Shown: positions 1-13,300 of the stretch, piece after piece
How the letters are laid out: every line of letters begins with the position of its first letter
Position numbering within the stretch: the first letter of the stretch is position 1
NCBI GenBank assembly: GCA_038501625.1
Contig: JAZAYU010000004.1
Coordinates: 16,572,957 to 16,636,956 of the forward strand
DNA length: 64,000 nucleotides
Reading direction: 5' to 3'
Source of the DNA: Corbicula japonica
Lineage: Eukaryota; Mollusca; Bivalvia; Venerida; Cyrenidae
Position numbers and translations under genes: made by a program
The notes under the pieces: model-generated
The model's database searches: none
The model's input: only the letters and a program-made list of their open reading frames with translations
Told to the model about the DNA's origin: nothing

Positions 1-229
1 ACCAAAAAGACAAGAAAGACAATAAAACTAACGACGTACTAAAACCAAGGCTCGTTGTTAAAATAGAAGTTTTATCTCATTTGCTGCATAATAATGTAGA
101 TGAAATACGGAGCCATAATCAATATACCTTCTTTTTCTACATTAATTAAAAAGACTTGTTAGGAGTCAATAAGATTTCAGCTTCCGATCATATTAAAAAA
201 TAAACTATAAGAAGACATACTCATTTCAG
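1..229 (+). other. Intronic sequence upstream of first visible Cav3 exon
   Basis: No open frame or family similarity seen. It ends with a polypyrimidine-type acceptor at 229, so it is read as the intron before the II-III linker exons. Confidence 0.5.
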
Positions 230-469
230 CTCAACAATGGTACCCATAGACTCTCTGTGAATTCCTCACTGTCACTGTCGTCAAACCGTTTGAATTCCAA
301 TTTGTTTCGCACGTCAAGTTGTCGCACCCCCACAGTGAGTTTTCGAACATCATCAAGATTGTCTGCACGTGTATCTCCACGACCGTCTCCTCGACCTTCA
401 CCGCGACCTTCACCCAGGCTTTGGAGATCACTGAGTTATGGAAGTAGAAGAAACAGCTGGCGTTCAAAG
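230..469 (+). CDS. Cav3 exon: II-III linker, Ser/Arg-rich segment
   Basis: Acceptor ttcag at 225-229 and donor aag|gtatct at 469/470; 80 codons, phase 0 at both ends. Contains a run of [14 protein letters not shown] and then [11 protein letters not shown], which resembles the RRSS(W/R)xSLGR basic-serine stretch in vertebrate Cav3 II-III linkers and offers many candidate phosphorylation sites. This is the first exon visible in the window. Confidence 0.75.
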
Positions 470-3400
470 GTATCTTCCAGGCTAAAGTCATAGTTGGCAA
501 CAATGTTATTTTGCACAAATGTCTCATTAAACTTTAGTTTTCTATTGATAACTAACAATATACTAATTAACCAAATCTGATAGCCGAATTATTATTTTTA
601 GAATGGTTACCTATCTCAAATGGTTGATTGGTTGACATTGCTAAAATTCTTTAAACTGATAGGACGGATCGCAAGCTAGTACTTCGAGGGTGTTCTCGGA
701 TCTCACTATTATTTTCGTGGAGTCTAGTCTGATAGTTAAAAAACTAAATGTCCAATTTATATCATCTAATACAGTTTATGTTGCAGAGAGAAAAGGAAGG
801 TGATAAAGCAAAATTAATGAAGACGGGCTTTGAGACTGAAAATTGCGAAGATGACGTTGATTTCTGTGGAGATTATGATGAAGATGAAGATGACGAGGTT
901 TTCAAACCAGTATCACATTCTATATTGAAACCTTCTGGAAGTGTTGTTAAAAGGTAAAGCAGTACAAATTTATTAATAATGATTACATAACACATATGAT
1001 TTTCATCAGAGACGCGTGCAGTGGCAAGAAATACACAAAAGCATTACCAACATGTTCAACTGAAAAATCAAGGCTGAACGTTTTAAAGCTGAGATTGGAA
1101 ACCAGTCACCATTGTCGCCACTTTAGTCAATCAGATGCTTGAGATTTGAGACTGGTTTCCATGCTCAGTTTTTTAACCTTGGGCACAAGTCATTACGAAT
1201 ACAAGCGCTGATAAAAGACTAAATGAGGTAAACTATCTTAGTACATGTTTGATTAAATAATACAAGTATCATATAAACAAAACAACTATAGTTTGCTCAG
1301 TACAAACGAACAGTTAATACAGCTCTCATTCTGAACCCACAGATTTGTTAAAGATCACATTGTTAAGAATTTGACACGATTCAGCCCTGAAAAAGAAACT
1401 TTACTCCATACATAGTTTATTTTCTTTGACAACACAACACTATTATTCAACCATTTCTCAAATTTCTCAATGTAGAAGATTGTTATAAAGGGGACTTTCA
1501 TAAAACATTCTTTTCGATTTGATTTTAAATAGCTTATTTTGTTCTCATTTTTATTTTAGCAGTGCATGTAATGGCAGTATACCTCTTAACAATCGCCGTG
1601 TGTTCAGCTCTCATCAAAATCTCAATTTCCATCGTCGCATGTCGTCGCCAAAGAATTCCACAAGAAGTAGGAACAACTCCTCTGGAAGTACGAGGAGTAT
1701 TTGTAACTCTATCCACCTGAGCCGTCAGAATACATTCCCAACCCGCCGGAAGATAAACTCGTTGTCTTCAACCTGCAGTGGATTTGATAAAGACGATTAT
1801 AGACCTAACGATCTATCTGATAACGGTAATGCAAAAGAAGAGGAGAGTGTATCCACTTTGGACGAGGAAGATCCTGATGCTATGGATGAAACGGTAAGAA
1901 AATTCCCATTACTTCACTACAGTGTAATCAGTTTCAATTAACTCCCCTTGATGCTAATACGCCAATTTCAAACCATGCAGAATGTCAATTATTGTGGGTG
2001 CTCGTTACCATGGTTATTACATAACATAGGAAACTTGGATTTAGCAACTTTGTGTCATAAAATCATGCTCGACTTGTAGACACCATTTTACGAGTGCCGT
2101 ACATATGAAAATATTTAAGATTTAATGAAATATAAAAAAAAACATGACTCGCAGTCCTATTTAATTTTGAACTAACTCTAGTTCTTGCACTACTACTAAA
2201 TTATCCGTGCTCTTAACTTCTTGTTTACAGCTATTAAAGAACATGTAATTAGGTATTGCGATAAGGTTTTTGAAACTTCTGGCAAAAATTTATTTTGGTC
2301 GATTAAAAATTCAAATGACGTTTTGAAAAAGCTTAAATCAAATAATTTAATAATTTTCAGGCGTTCTGTTTGTCTACTTATGATTTCTCAACTTTATATA
2401 CCTCGCTCCCTCATAATTTAATAAGAGACAAGCTAACCAGCCTCATTGTTAAAACGTTTGCTAGAGAAAATAAAACCTTCATCGCTTGTAATGAAAATAG
2501 GGCATTTTTTACAGATGGTTCTTATGATAATTATACTTTATGGACTTGTCAAGACCTAATAGAGTCGCTAACTTTCTTACTGGATAATATTTATGTTAGA
2601 TTCGGTACCTCTATTTATAAACAAGTAATAGGCATCCCAATGGGTACTAATTGTGCACCTCTTGTTGCTGATCTGTTTTTATACTGTTATGAAAGAGACT
2701 TTATGTTATCTCTTTCTACTGAACATCAAGATGATATAATTACAGCTTTTAACAACACCTCGAGGTACCGTGATGATTTATTAAATATAGATAATAACCA
2801 TTTTCCATTACTGGTTAATAAGATCTACCCTAAAGAACTACAACTTAATAAAGCGAACACTTCAGAAAAGCAAGCAAACGTTCTCGATCTAAATCTGTCA
2901 ATTGAAAATGGTTATGTCACTACTAAAACATATAATAAAAGAGATGATTTTAATTTTAATATAGTAAATTTTCCGTTTTTAGACGGCGATGTTCCCCGTG
3001 CAACATCTTACGGGGTTTATATTTCACAGCCTGTTCGCTTTTCAAGAGCTTGCAACGATATTAATGATTTCAATGAACGTAATCTTTGCATTACAGAAAA
3101 ACTTTTAAAACAAGGTTATCGGTATCACAAAAAAGGAAAACATTTTGCAAGTTTTATCGCCGATACCCAGATCTAATTCATAAAAACAGGTGCAGTTTAA
3201 AATCACTTTTGCAACAAGGTATTTCACAGCCAGTTTTTTATGGAGATTTAATTTATAAACTTTAGAAGATAAAGGGCAATGTTCATTTCTCCCGGTTATT
3301 CGTAAAAACCATCTGTAAATTTAAAAAGAAAGGTTACCAACATGATATTTTACAGCGCTCTGCATGCCTGGTGAATAACCCTTCTACAGTTGATCATCAT

Positions 3401-6400
3401 GCTTACCTCTTTGATTGCACGACGGTGGCAGGGGTTTAAAAGTTATGAAGGTTTATGGGGAAATCTTTTCTTAAAAGAACCTAGAAGCTCAATTTGTTTC
3501 TTTTATCCCTGCCATCGTGTTCTTGCTGATTTTACTCCAGGAGCTCGTGTCTCGGTAAGATCATTGAGTACCCGTCCTTTGGCTTTGCAATGCTATTAGA
3601 TTCTTATCTTTTATATGTTTGTGTGCTTTTGCATGCAACATTGTTGAGCCGATAAGTGGGTTTAAGTTTTTTCACCAAGACAATTTGTATTTGTTTTGTG
3701 ATATGAGAACCTGTTGGCGCAAGTGTGAGGTTGGTGCACCCTAGAACCTGGTTTAAACCCCCAGTGGCAATTTGATTTGCCTCTGACTAATCCAAGGCGG
3801 TAACCCATCGGGTTCTCAATTTTGTTAATTGTTAGTGGTGTCTCGTTTGAAACTGATCATTTTATTAACCTTGCTCTCTTCCTGTCTTCTTCTTGACTGT
3901 GTGAGGAGGCTGTTTTTTCTGAATGTGGCGATTCCTGATACGCATATTTCACCTTCGTATAGGCATAATTGAACTATCTTTTTGGGGGATTTGGATGATA
4001 GGTTCTTTGTCTGTCACTTGCATTGTTGACTAGTCGCCGCCTCCTTATTTATTTGTGAAGTTGGCTTATCTATGCATTTTATACATGTAAGTAGATATCC
4101 CTTCTGGTTATACACCACTAAATATTGGTGATCAGGCCTCTAAATAATTTTGTGCAGGGAATTTGCGGACTAGTTACAGGAAGTCAAGCCTGATTGGTAG
4201 AAAATGAAAATAAATATTTTAAAAAGAAAATTATTTTGAGAAAATATAATGATTTTGTAGTAATCTGAATACAAATAATATGAAATTGATAATGAAAAAA
4301 AGTGAAATTCAACTTTAAAAATAGCTATCATTTTTGACAGAATGTAAACAAAAGTTCCACAGAGACTGGGGTGATACACTTCTGGCTAAAATGCCGAAAA
4401 AGTTTATTGGTCATGGTGGAATTGGTATTTTATGGTGTGTCTAGGTTGGTTCTCTTGAGAATTGTATGATTTTAAGGGCTTGACCCAATAGTAAATTCAG
4501 AAATTAATGAAAGGTTATAATGGAAGTTTATGGAAATTGAAATAGTGGTGTATAACCTAAAGAATAATGTGGATAATTATTTTTCTTTCAATTAACCGGT
4601 AAGGTTTTTAACATATTTAATTTGCCAATTTATTTATGCAATAAGGGTTGGGCACCAATGGCTTTCCATGTAAATGAAATACCTTACTAACCGGAAAGAA
4701 TAATGCTAAAACAGTTTAAGGGTTACACTGTAAAATAAACATGAGTTAATTAAAGTCATTAATGATACTGAATCATCACTCTATTTTAGCATATTATCTT
4801 TTTAATAACAGTTTTTCGATCACATTGAGAGTCATCCGCATCATTTGAATCTGGAACCTATATATGCTTTAGAACATGTTTATGAACGATATGAAAAATA
4901 ATTTAGTCTGTTTAACATGAAACAAGTTTCAGAATAAGTATGTTTTCATCCGTTTACATGTAGGTCAGCTGGATAACATACTTAATACATTTAACAGAAT
5001 TTCATGTAATGTCATGTAGTGCTGGTCTGCTCTCGGCCCAGATCGTAAAATAAGTTGTTGTTTTGGGCCATCACATCCTGCTATCTGTTCCTGAAAGGTT
5101 GTTAGAATTGCAACCCTATGTTCCCCGCACTCCTAACAATGGGACTTGATATAGGTTCATGCACTAGTCGACAACTACAAGTAATTCAATCAAACCAATA
5201 GCACTCTTGTCTATTTCTCGAAACCAACATTCTTTTTGACATCGCTACATGCAAGAGCACACAAACACGCAAATGTCAATGTCGAGTAAAGAGGATAATA
5301 CTTCATTCGATGCACTTTGCAAGATACAAAGAAACATTGATTGACATCATTTCTAATGTGGAAACTAGATCACGTCATTAGTCCTTCAAGAGGAAGAAAA
5401 TTGGAAAACAAAAACTATCGACAGTTTTCACTGAAAAAAGTAGGGAAAACATAATATAAAGCAGATTCTTTATTTTTTTGAAATCGTCTTTAGGACTGCG
5501 ACATGTTGTTTGTATTTTGTAATTATTGGTGTCATAAGGTTTTATACAAGTACATGTCAGTACATGTAAGGCGATCATTGAACTTAACTTAGTTACAATT
5601 TATGGTAGATCATCTACTTTTAACTAAACACCGTATTGAGATAGACGAAAAATCCTTTAATTAGACGGAATTGGCCTTTATTTACCAAGTTTACAATCGT
5701 AAATTAAGATAATTACGATGTAAATTTTTGTTCTTTCTTTCTTTTCTTGGTTGGTGAAGAAGGTTTGATGTTCTGTATAAGTACTTTTTGTCATTGGTTT
5801 TTGTAACCGTAACCATGGTACAAAGAAGACATGAGTTTGATAATTATTTGATGACAAATTATGAATGTTACACTTCTAATTTGTAAATACACATGGATAC
5901 GTTTCGGTTATAGTTGCTTTTCAATGATTGGCAACATAAAACTTGATCCTCAAATACAGAAACAGGACATGCCTCTCCGCAATGTCTCATAAGATAAAGT
6001 AGAACAAACATTGCCTGTGGGACTGTGTAATACTCGCTGTGTGAAGTGAGTCATGTACCATTTAAATAGCAAAAATCTACATAATTTTCTATGAATTAAT
6101 GATCAACTTCGCTATTTCAAATATGATCTTATTAAATGCAATGTTTGGACTGTTTGTAGAGGTCTGTTTTTTTATTTGACATTTCCTTTAATGCATATGC
6201 TTACGTTTTTACCAGTTATCGTTTTTTTTTATTTTACAGAATTGTAATTACTCCTGGTGCCCGGAACCATCTGGTATCTTCTTGACAAGACATGAGTACT
6301 CGCTCTACCTTCTTAGTCCTGAAAATCTTCTACGAAAACTGGCCTATCACGTGATCGCACAGCGCTGGTTTGACAATACAGTACTGTTCTTTATTGCTCT

Positions 6401-9400
6401 GAACTGTATAACTCTAGCTATGGAGAGGCCCGACATTCCACCGGATAGTAAGGTACACAACAAATCCCATAATATTCTTACATGTATTTATAGTCTTAAA
6501 ATATTTTATGTTGAGTATTTTAAGTGAAATAATAAAGCAAGTCATTAGCAATACATATAAAAAATATTGTTGAAATGTCACATGATCAAATGCGGCGTTT
6601 ATTACCAACAAAACCATAAGTCTAATCTAAACAGCACGCGTACATGACGTCATCAAATTAGCATATCAAGTCAGTAAGCTTTGTTTAAAGATTGCATGTT
6701 GTATGATATATCATAAGAATTTATGAGGAAGTTAATTACCATTTATACAAAAAAGCAACTAAATCAGAAACATTTCCAAAAGAGGACGAAATCCAAATAA
6801 GAGATAGTTACCATTTGGGACTACCAGTATCATATATCTATAAAACAAAAACATACACCAAATACGTTCATTCATTACTGTCATCTTAAGAATGCCTCGT
6901 ATATGACGTGTACAATCTAAAAATTGCCTGGTTTTGACCGAAGTATTTGCATGATAACATGAACTTCTCGTAACTTGAGTTTAATCATTATTAAATTTTT
7001 TCAAAGTTTGCAAGAACATTGAATTTGTATTAAATCTTCCGAATAATTCTCTTACAGGAGCGGCAATTCCTGACTATTTCCAACCATATTTTCACCGTCA
7101 TTTTCACCTTGGAGATGCTAATTAAGGTAAGGTAAAGCCGAGAACATGTTTCAGGTAATTAAATTGTAATGACGTTATTTCCATGTTTTATCTTACAGTT
7201 TTGTAATGATGTTCTATATTGAGGAAATAGTTTACTGGTGTCAGCTGTCATTAATACTGCTCTTATCTAGTAAAGACTGGTTTCTGGATACAGTGAGACA
7301 AATGCACATACAATGTACACATGTATCAGCCATCTTGCTTTCATTCACGATTCTTTGTCGTATTTGTGTCGGCAGACCCAGAGTTATCAGTGTTCTGACC
7401 CTTGACAGTCTCAACTGGTCTAATAATAGTAACAAACTGCAATCCTAAGAACCGCAAAAATGTAGTTCCAGAAGATTTGCCGACGCGCATCAGTACTGTC
7501 AATGCTTTGATTTTTTTTTTTTCGCAATCATTAATGCGGCCTCCAAAGAACGAGCCGCAAAACAGAGCTACATTTTTCATTCATGTTCTTAAATAAAAAT
7601 TAAAAGAGTTTCATGTTTAAAAGAACTCCACTAACGAAATCTTCGCGGTCATTGCATTGTATATTTTAACTTAAAATATAACCAAAACAAAATGCAATCT
7701 TTAATTTAAAATCTAACAACCCATTTGTTTTCTCTATATATCAAAATTGTAAGCAAATTTTGTTATTGTATAAACTTGAAATCCGTCCTTTCACTTTTAT
7801 TAACTGCAGTTCGTTACCTATTACCAGAGAGTCACGTGACACTCAATACATTTAAATGAGGTTTATTAGCAAAAACGTCACGAATAGTTTTTTCTTAAAT
7901 ATGTTTTACAAAAATCGTTTAATTATCGTTATAACATATTTTCAGGTATTGGCTAAAGGTATTTTGATAGGTAAACATGCATACCTAAAGAGCGGATGGA
8001 ATATAATGGACGGTTTTCTTGTCGCCATATCACTCGTCGATACCGTCATTTCTATGACAGCGGATAGTAGTCCGAGGATATTTGGAATTCTTCGGGTATT
8101 CCGACTGCTACGAACACTTCGACCTCTCAGGTAAATTTGGAGGATATGTTCTGTTCCTATGTAATTTGGTTGAAACCAGTATTCGCCTCGTGGATTGAGG
8201 AAGTGGAATCTCATCCCTGTAATTATTGAACCCACAATCGCCCATCTGGCACAAATATCACATTCTGAGTAAATGTTGGTTATTTACTTGGAATAATTTA
8301 TAAAAAATAATTAAAATCATTTCAGTTATAATGACAAACTTTCAAATGACAATAAGTCCTGCTTACAGTGTATATATTCAAGGATTAATATTTGAGTTCA
8401 AACTCAAGATTTGCTTAGTTTTTACTCAGAAAGTTCTTTGCGTTCATAAAAAAATTTGTTCAAGTGCCTGTTTGAACCCTCTTTCATTCTGTTTGTTTTA
8501 CACCATCCACAAATAAACATTTTGATGTGATATATATTGTAGGGTAATCAGTCGAGCTCCGGGATTGAAACTTGTTGTTCAGACGTTGTTGTCGTCATTG
8601 CGGCCTATAGGAAATATTGTGCTAATCTGTTGTACATTCTTCATCATCTTCGGCATTCTGGGAGTACAGGTAGAATTATTGAAATTGTTACATATATTCT
8701 GTGGAAACTCCTCACCCGGCAATAAAACCGACAAATTGCACATATGTACATTTATGTTTTATATGAACGATGACTGACACATGGAAACAATTAAAAGATC
8801 TATTAAATGCGACTGTCTGTCTTCAGTCTCAAATCTCAAGCATCTGATTGGCTGAAATGGCGACTGTAAGACAGACAGTCGCATTTAATAGATCTTTTAA
8901 TTGATAGGATGCCACATTCTTGATTTTGAATTTAATAAGAGTGCTTTGCCCAAGGTTATAAAACTGAGCATGGAAACCAGTCTCAAATCTCAAGCATCTG
9001 ATTGGCTGAAATGGCGACTGTGTTTCCATGCTCAGTTTTATAACCTTGGGCAAAGCACTCTTATTAAAATCAAAATCAAGAATGCGGCATCCTATCTTAA
9101 CAAACTAGTTAAGGGCCATTTAGTATAGGTAGGGGTGCGTATCGACTTGAGAATATTCCACTAGCCTATGTATCTGTATCAAATAACGTTGAACGTGTTA
9201 GGTCGCAAACTTTATTCTAATTATTTTTTGGACCTAAAATATGAATGTTGGTTGAAAGTGCAAATTATTGAAATAAGTTGCATTAAAAAAAATCTTCATT
9301 TAGCGTTTCGGCATTTATCGTACAGCACTATTAACAGCAACAATATTTATTTTTGATCTATGTCGTGTGCTTTGAAAGTGAGTTTAGAACCAACCGCATA

Positions 9401-10332
9401 TTTAATTTACTTGTCTCAAAGTCTTTAAGTATTCTTTTCTGTGATTTAGCTTTTCAAGGGAACATTCTACTATTGCAAAGGACCAGATGTTTCACACGTA
9501 AAAAATCGGAGCCAATGTGAGTCACAGGGGCGCAATGTCTGGGTGAACAGAAAGTACAACTTTGATGATCTCGGACAGGTAAAGTGCATTATGTTCGTCA
9601 AGTACAGCATTCCCTCGCTCAAAAGACATAATTCACCTTTGGTACCTAAGAATTCATTAATTATACACACTTATGATCTCACGGAAGAATGTGCAAATTA
9701 AGAAAATATTTATACATGTCTAAATACCGTTTAAATACAAAAGTCTTATTGATATTTTAGATGATAGAGTTTGTCAATAGTAATGCCATATGCAGTGTTA
9801 TATTAATTCCAGTACTATTCAGTGCTTATCTAGCAGTTTAGATCATTCAATAATGCATTGTAGCAATTTTCTTAGAAAATTAAATCTAAATCGTGAAACT
9901 GTTATATCTATGACTTGATACTGGTTTTTCACGTGTAACATTAATTTACGCCAAGTTTGTTTAAATGTTTTGCATACTTAAATCTGAATTCGAACTTTTG
10001 ATTTTACACAATACGTAATTCAAGTGGCATATTGAATTAAGGAAATGTTTGACTTACATTTACACGTTCTTGTGACACAAAGAGATCCCAAAAGCAAACA
10101 GGTCATCAAAGCTGTAATTACTCTTAAATCATTGAATAAATCATTGAAATGATTTCTATTTAGGCACTCATGGCCCTGTTTGTGTTGGCATCTAAGGATG
10201 GTTGGGTCAGCATAATGTACCAGGGTTTAGATGCCGTCGGCGTTGATCAACAGGTAAGGAATTGTCCTATGCAGAACAAACTTGCAGTGTCAGCAATTAA
10301 CCTTTCCTGTAAAGCGTCTGTCTATCTGTCTC

Positions 10333-10363
<31 letters not shown>

Positions 10364-13300
10364 TTCTATCTGTCATTTAGTAATCTGCGATAACACATTA
10401 ACACATATAACTGAAAATGAACGCTACAATGTACCTATGAACAATGGAAGAAATAACCTTATAATAATGATATTCAAATATTTTAAGAGCAGTATTTTTT
10501 GAACCGGAAAAATTTAAACAGACTGAAGTATTTAAAAAAAAATAAATATAATTTATAAAGCGCCTTTACATAAAGGGGATATGGCTTATAAATCGTAATC
10601 GAAGACATCAGTGCCATGTTATTCTGTCAATATGATCTCCTTGAAGGTTTATAATTGACATGCAATTAGGTAGAAGAAAATAAATCAGAGCTTTTGAAAT
10701 ATTATGGCTGACATTAAACTAATGCAAATAACAAGGTAATGAGTTGTAAATTATAAATTCAAATCCCTTAATTACTTCGCATTTCAAAACATCATCATTT
10801 GAAGCAATAATTTTCTATATTAAAGCTTAGTTCAGATTATCTCTTTCATGATCGCCACTAAAGGATGGCTACAAAGTTCTGATTACTTCCTTTTTTCTCG
10901 AGATAAGCCAACGTCCGTGAGCGATGTCAGCAAGTACACATCATGTGTTTCACAACGTCCTTGACCTTTGACTACATTTAAAGATCATTAAATTCTTATT
11001 TCCTTGTGTTCTACAAGATTCCTGACCGATGCCAGGTGACGAACAAAGAATGTGTTATTGCCCATTTTGTTATCAATCACCTTTAATGGTGTCTATTTAC
11101 TAAATAGGCAAGGAAAACGAGCTATATTTTCATATTGATGTTTACTATTGCAGCCTATTCAGAATTACAGCGAATGGCGACTCCTCTACTTCATATCGTT
11201 CCTCTTGCTTGTCGGCTTCTTCGTGCTAAACATGTTCGTGGGCGTGGTTGTGGAGAACTTTCACAAGTGCCGGGAATCCCAGGAAAAAGAGGAGAAAGCC
11301 AGGAGAATGGAGAAACGACAACAAAAACTCGACAAGAAACGTAGAGGTAGGAATTTGTTCATCTTTTGGGATTTGTCTTGATATCTGGAAGATACATGAC
11401 CGTTATCTCAGCAAGTATTGGACTACGTTTTCGTAAGACATAGATGCGAGACTCTTACACCTTACGTCACAATGTGCTACTTGAAACCCGAAGAATTTCA
11501 TCCTGAATTGAATAGAAAAAAACTACAACGTTCTTAGTTGTGATTTGAAGCACATAATGGTCGGCTGATTATTTAATCTTGAAATTCAAACCTCTTCTAT
11601 CCGAGATAAAGGTTACATTCACTTTTAAAAGCATTTAACGACAAATCTGTGTTTCTTTGAAAGATGGATTGAAGTGAAAAGAAACATGTTTTCAATTTCT
11701 TTGGTAATTTAGAAGTTTCAGTCCAATTATTGTTACATGATTTCCACAAACGATAGGTAAATTATATGAAAATTTAATTTAGCAAGTGGCGTTACATTTC
11801 TAAGATATGTGAGTTTATTTTTTATTTATTGTATGTGGTAGGTAGTAGATTAGAAAAGTTCATTCATCTTCTAAGCTGTTTCCATTTGTCAAAGGTTTTT
11901 ATGATTTACATTTACTAATTACTTTCAAAAATAGACATATACGCCACATCAGGATCTTCAGTGAAAGCAAAACAATCTTCTTAAGCCTATAACCGACCAA
12001 GTATAAATTGGTGTTTCCGGTTGGTTTTATGTTTTTGTGGAAACTTGGTGTATGCTTCTAAAATCAATAGTGCTGAAGGAAACGTAAAACAAACTAAACA
12101 TTGCAATACAGCGTGTGTACTTTCTATAGCGTATACTGCCTTCTTTTACCGACCATTTTTTCTTTCTCCTTAGGTTTGCAGCAATGCCCTTACTGGTCGC
12201 GTTATGGCAGGCCTCGGCTCATTATATACACTGTCATCAACAGTAAATACTTTGACCTTGCCATCGCTGGGGTCATAGGGCTCAACGTCATTACCATGGC
12301 GATGGAATTCTACATGATGCCTAAAGTATGCTTTGTTTTTAGACTGATTTAATTTCGAACTTAGAAAATTCCTAGATTAATTCATTCGCTTTTTTCTAAG
12401 TTGATGGTTTTTATCAAAAATAAGCCGGCTGAACATTTTATTTTCTTTACTAGAAGTATGAACTAAGAACATTTGATATTTTTAGATAAGTTTTCATTAA
12501 AGATGTGTTAATCTCAACTTTGAACTAGTTGCCTTGTCAGCATTTACTTGCAGGCTAAGTGAATATTTTTTAATTGCAGCAAATTAATTTATGAATCATT
12601 TAAGAAAAAAATACTTGTTTTAGAAAATTATTACAGTACCAAGTATATTGTAAAAACGTGGCGTTGATCAGTTGTGTTTAACTATCCAAAAACAAAATAA
12701 GTGTGTGATGGTTTTTTACAGGAACTGGAGTTTGCACTGCAAATATTTAATTACTTTTTCACCTCGGTGTTTATTCTGGAGGCAGCTATGAAAATTGTGG
12801 CCCTAGGATGTTTGCGCTATCTAAGAGATAGGTAATGTTAACTTTATAATTTGATATGTAAAGCCATAGAATTATTCAACAGTATGCGGTCTGTCGGAGT
12901 TGCATGTGTAAACAGCGATTAAACCCGAAACCGAAGGTCAAGCATGATGTGGTTTATTAAATATTAATATTATTTGTACTGCCTCGCTTATGCGCTGATA
13001 AGTAACGTAACTATAACCACAGGCAAAAACAGGGTTTTGTGAAACGTAGAATGACAAATGCTCAAACAATTAATGTGTAAAATGTCTTTGTGTTAATAAA
13101 TAAAAAAATACAGGAAAACTCTACGTCTTTCTGGAACAACATTCGTATAATTCGCAAGCAAACACGATTTTCTTCTAACATCATTTTAACATCATTATTC
13201 ATAATTTGAGAAAATAAGATTATATTGGTATGTTTGAGCAAATATGCACTTAAGTAGGTTGTTCTATCATCTCATTCACTTATTTCAGTATAAAGGTAAT

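Larger units (their letters stand above)
9579..11153 (+). other. Cav3 introns around the domain III pore exon
   Basis: Introns 9579-10163 and 10254-11153. The only distinct element is the tetranucleotide repeat at 10316-10374. Confidence 0.4.

Noticed and set aside
7341..7596. Overlapping frames on both strands in a Cav3 intron
   Set aside because: Mutually antisense, low complexity, no homology recognised.
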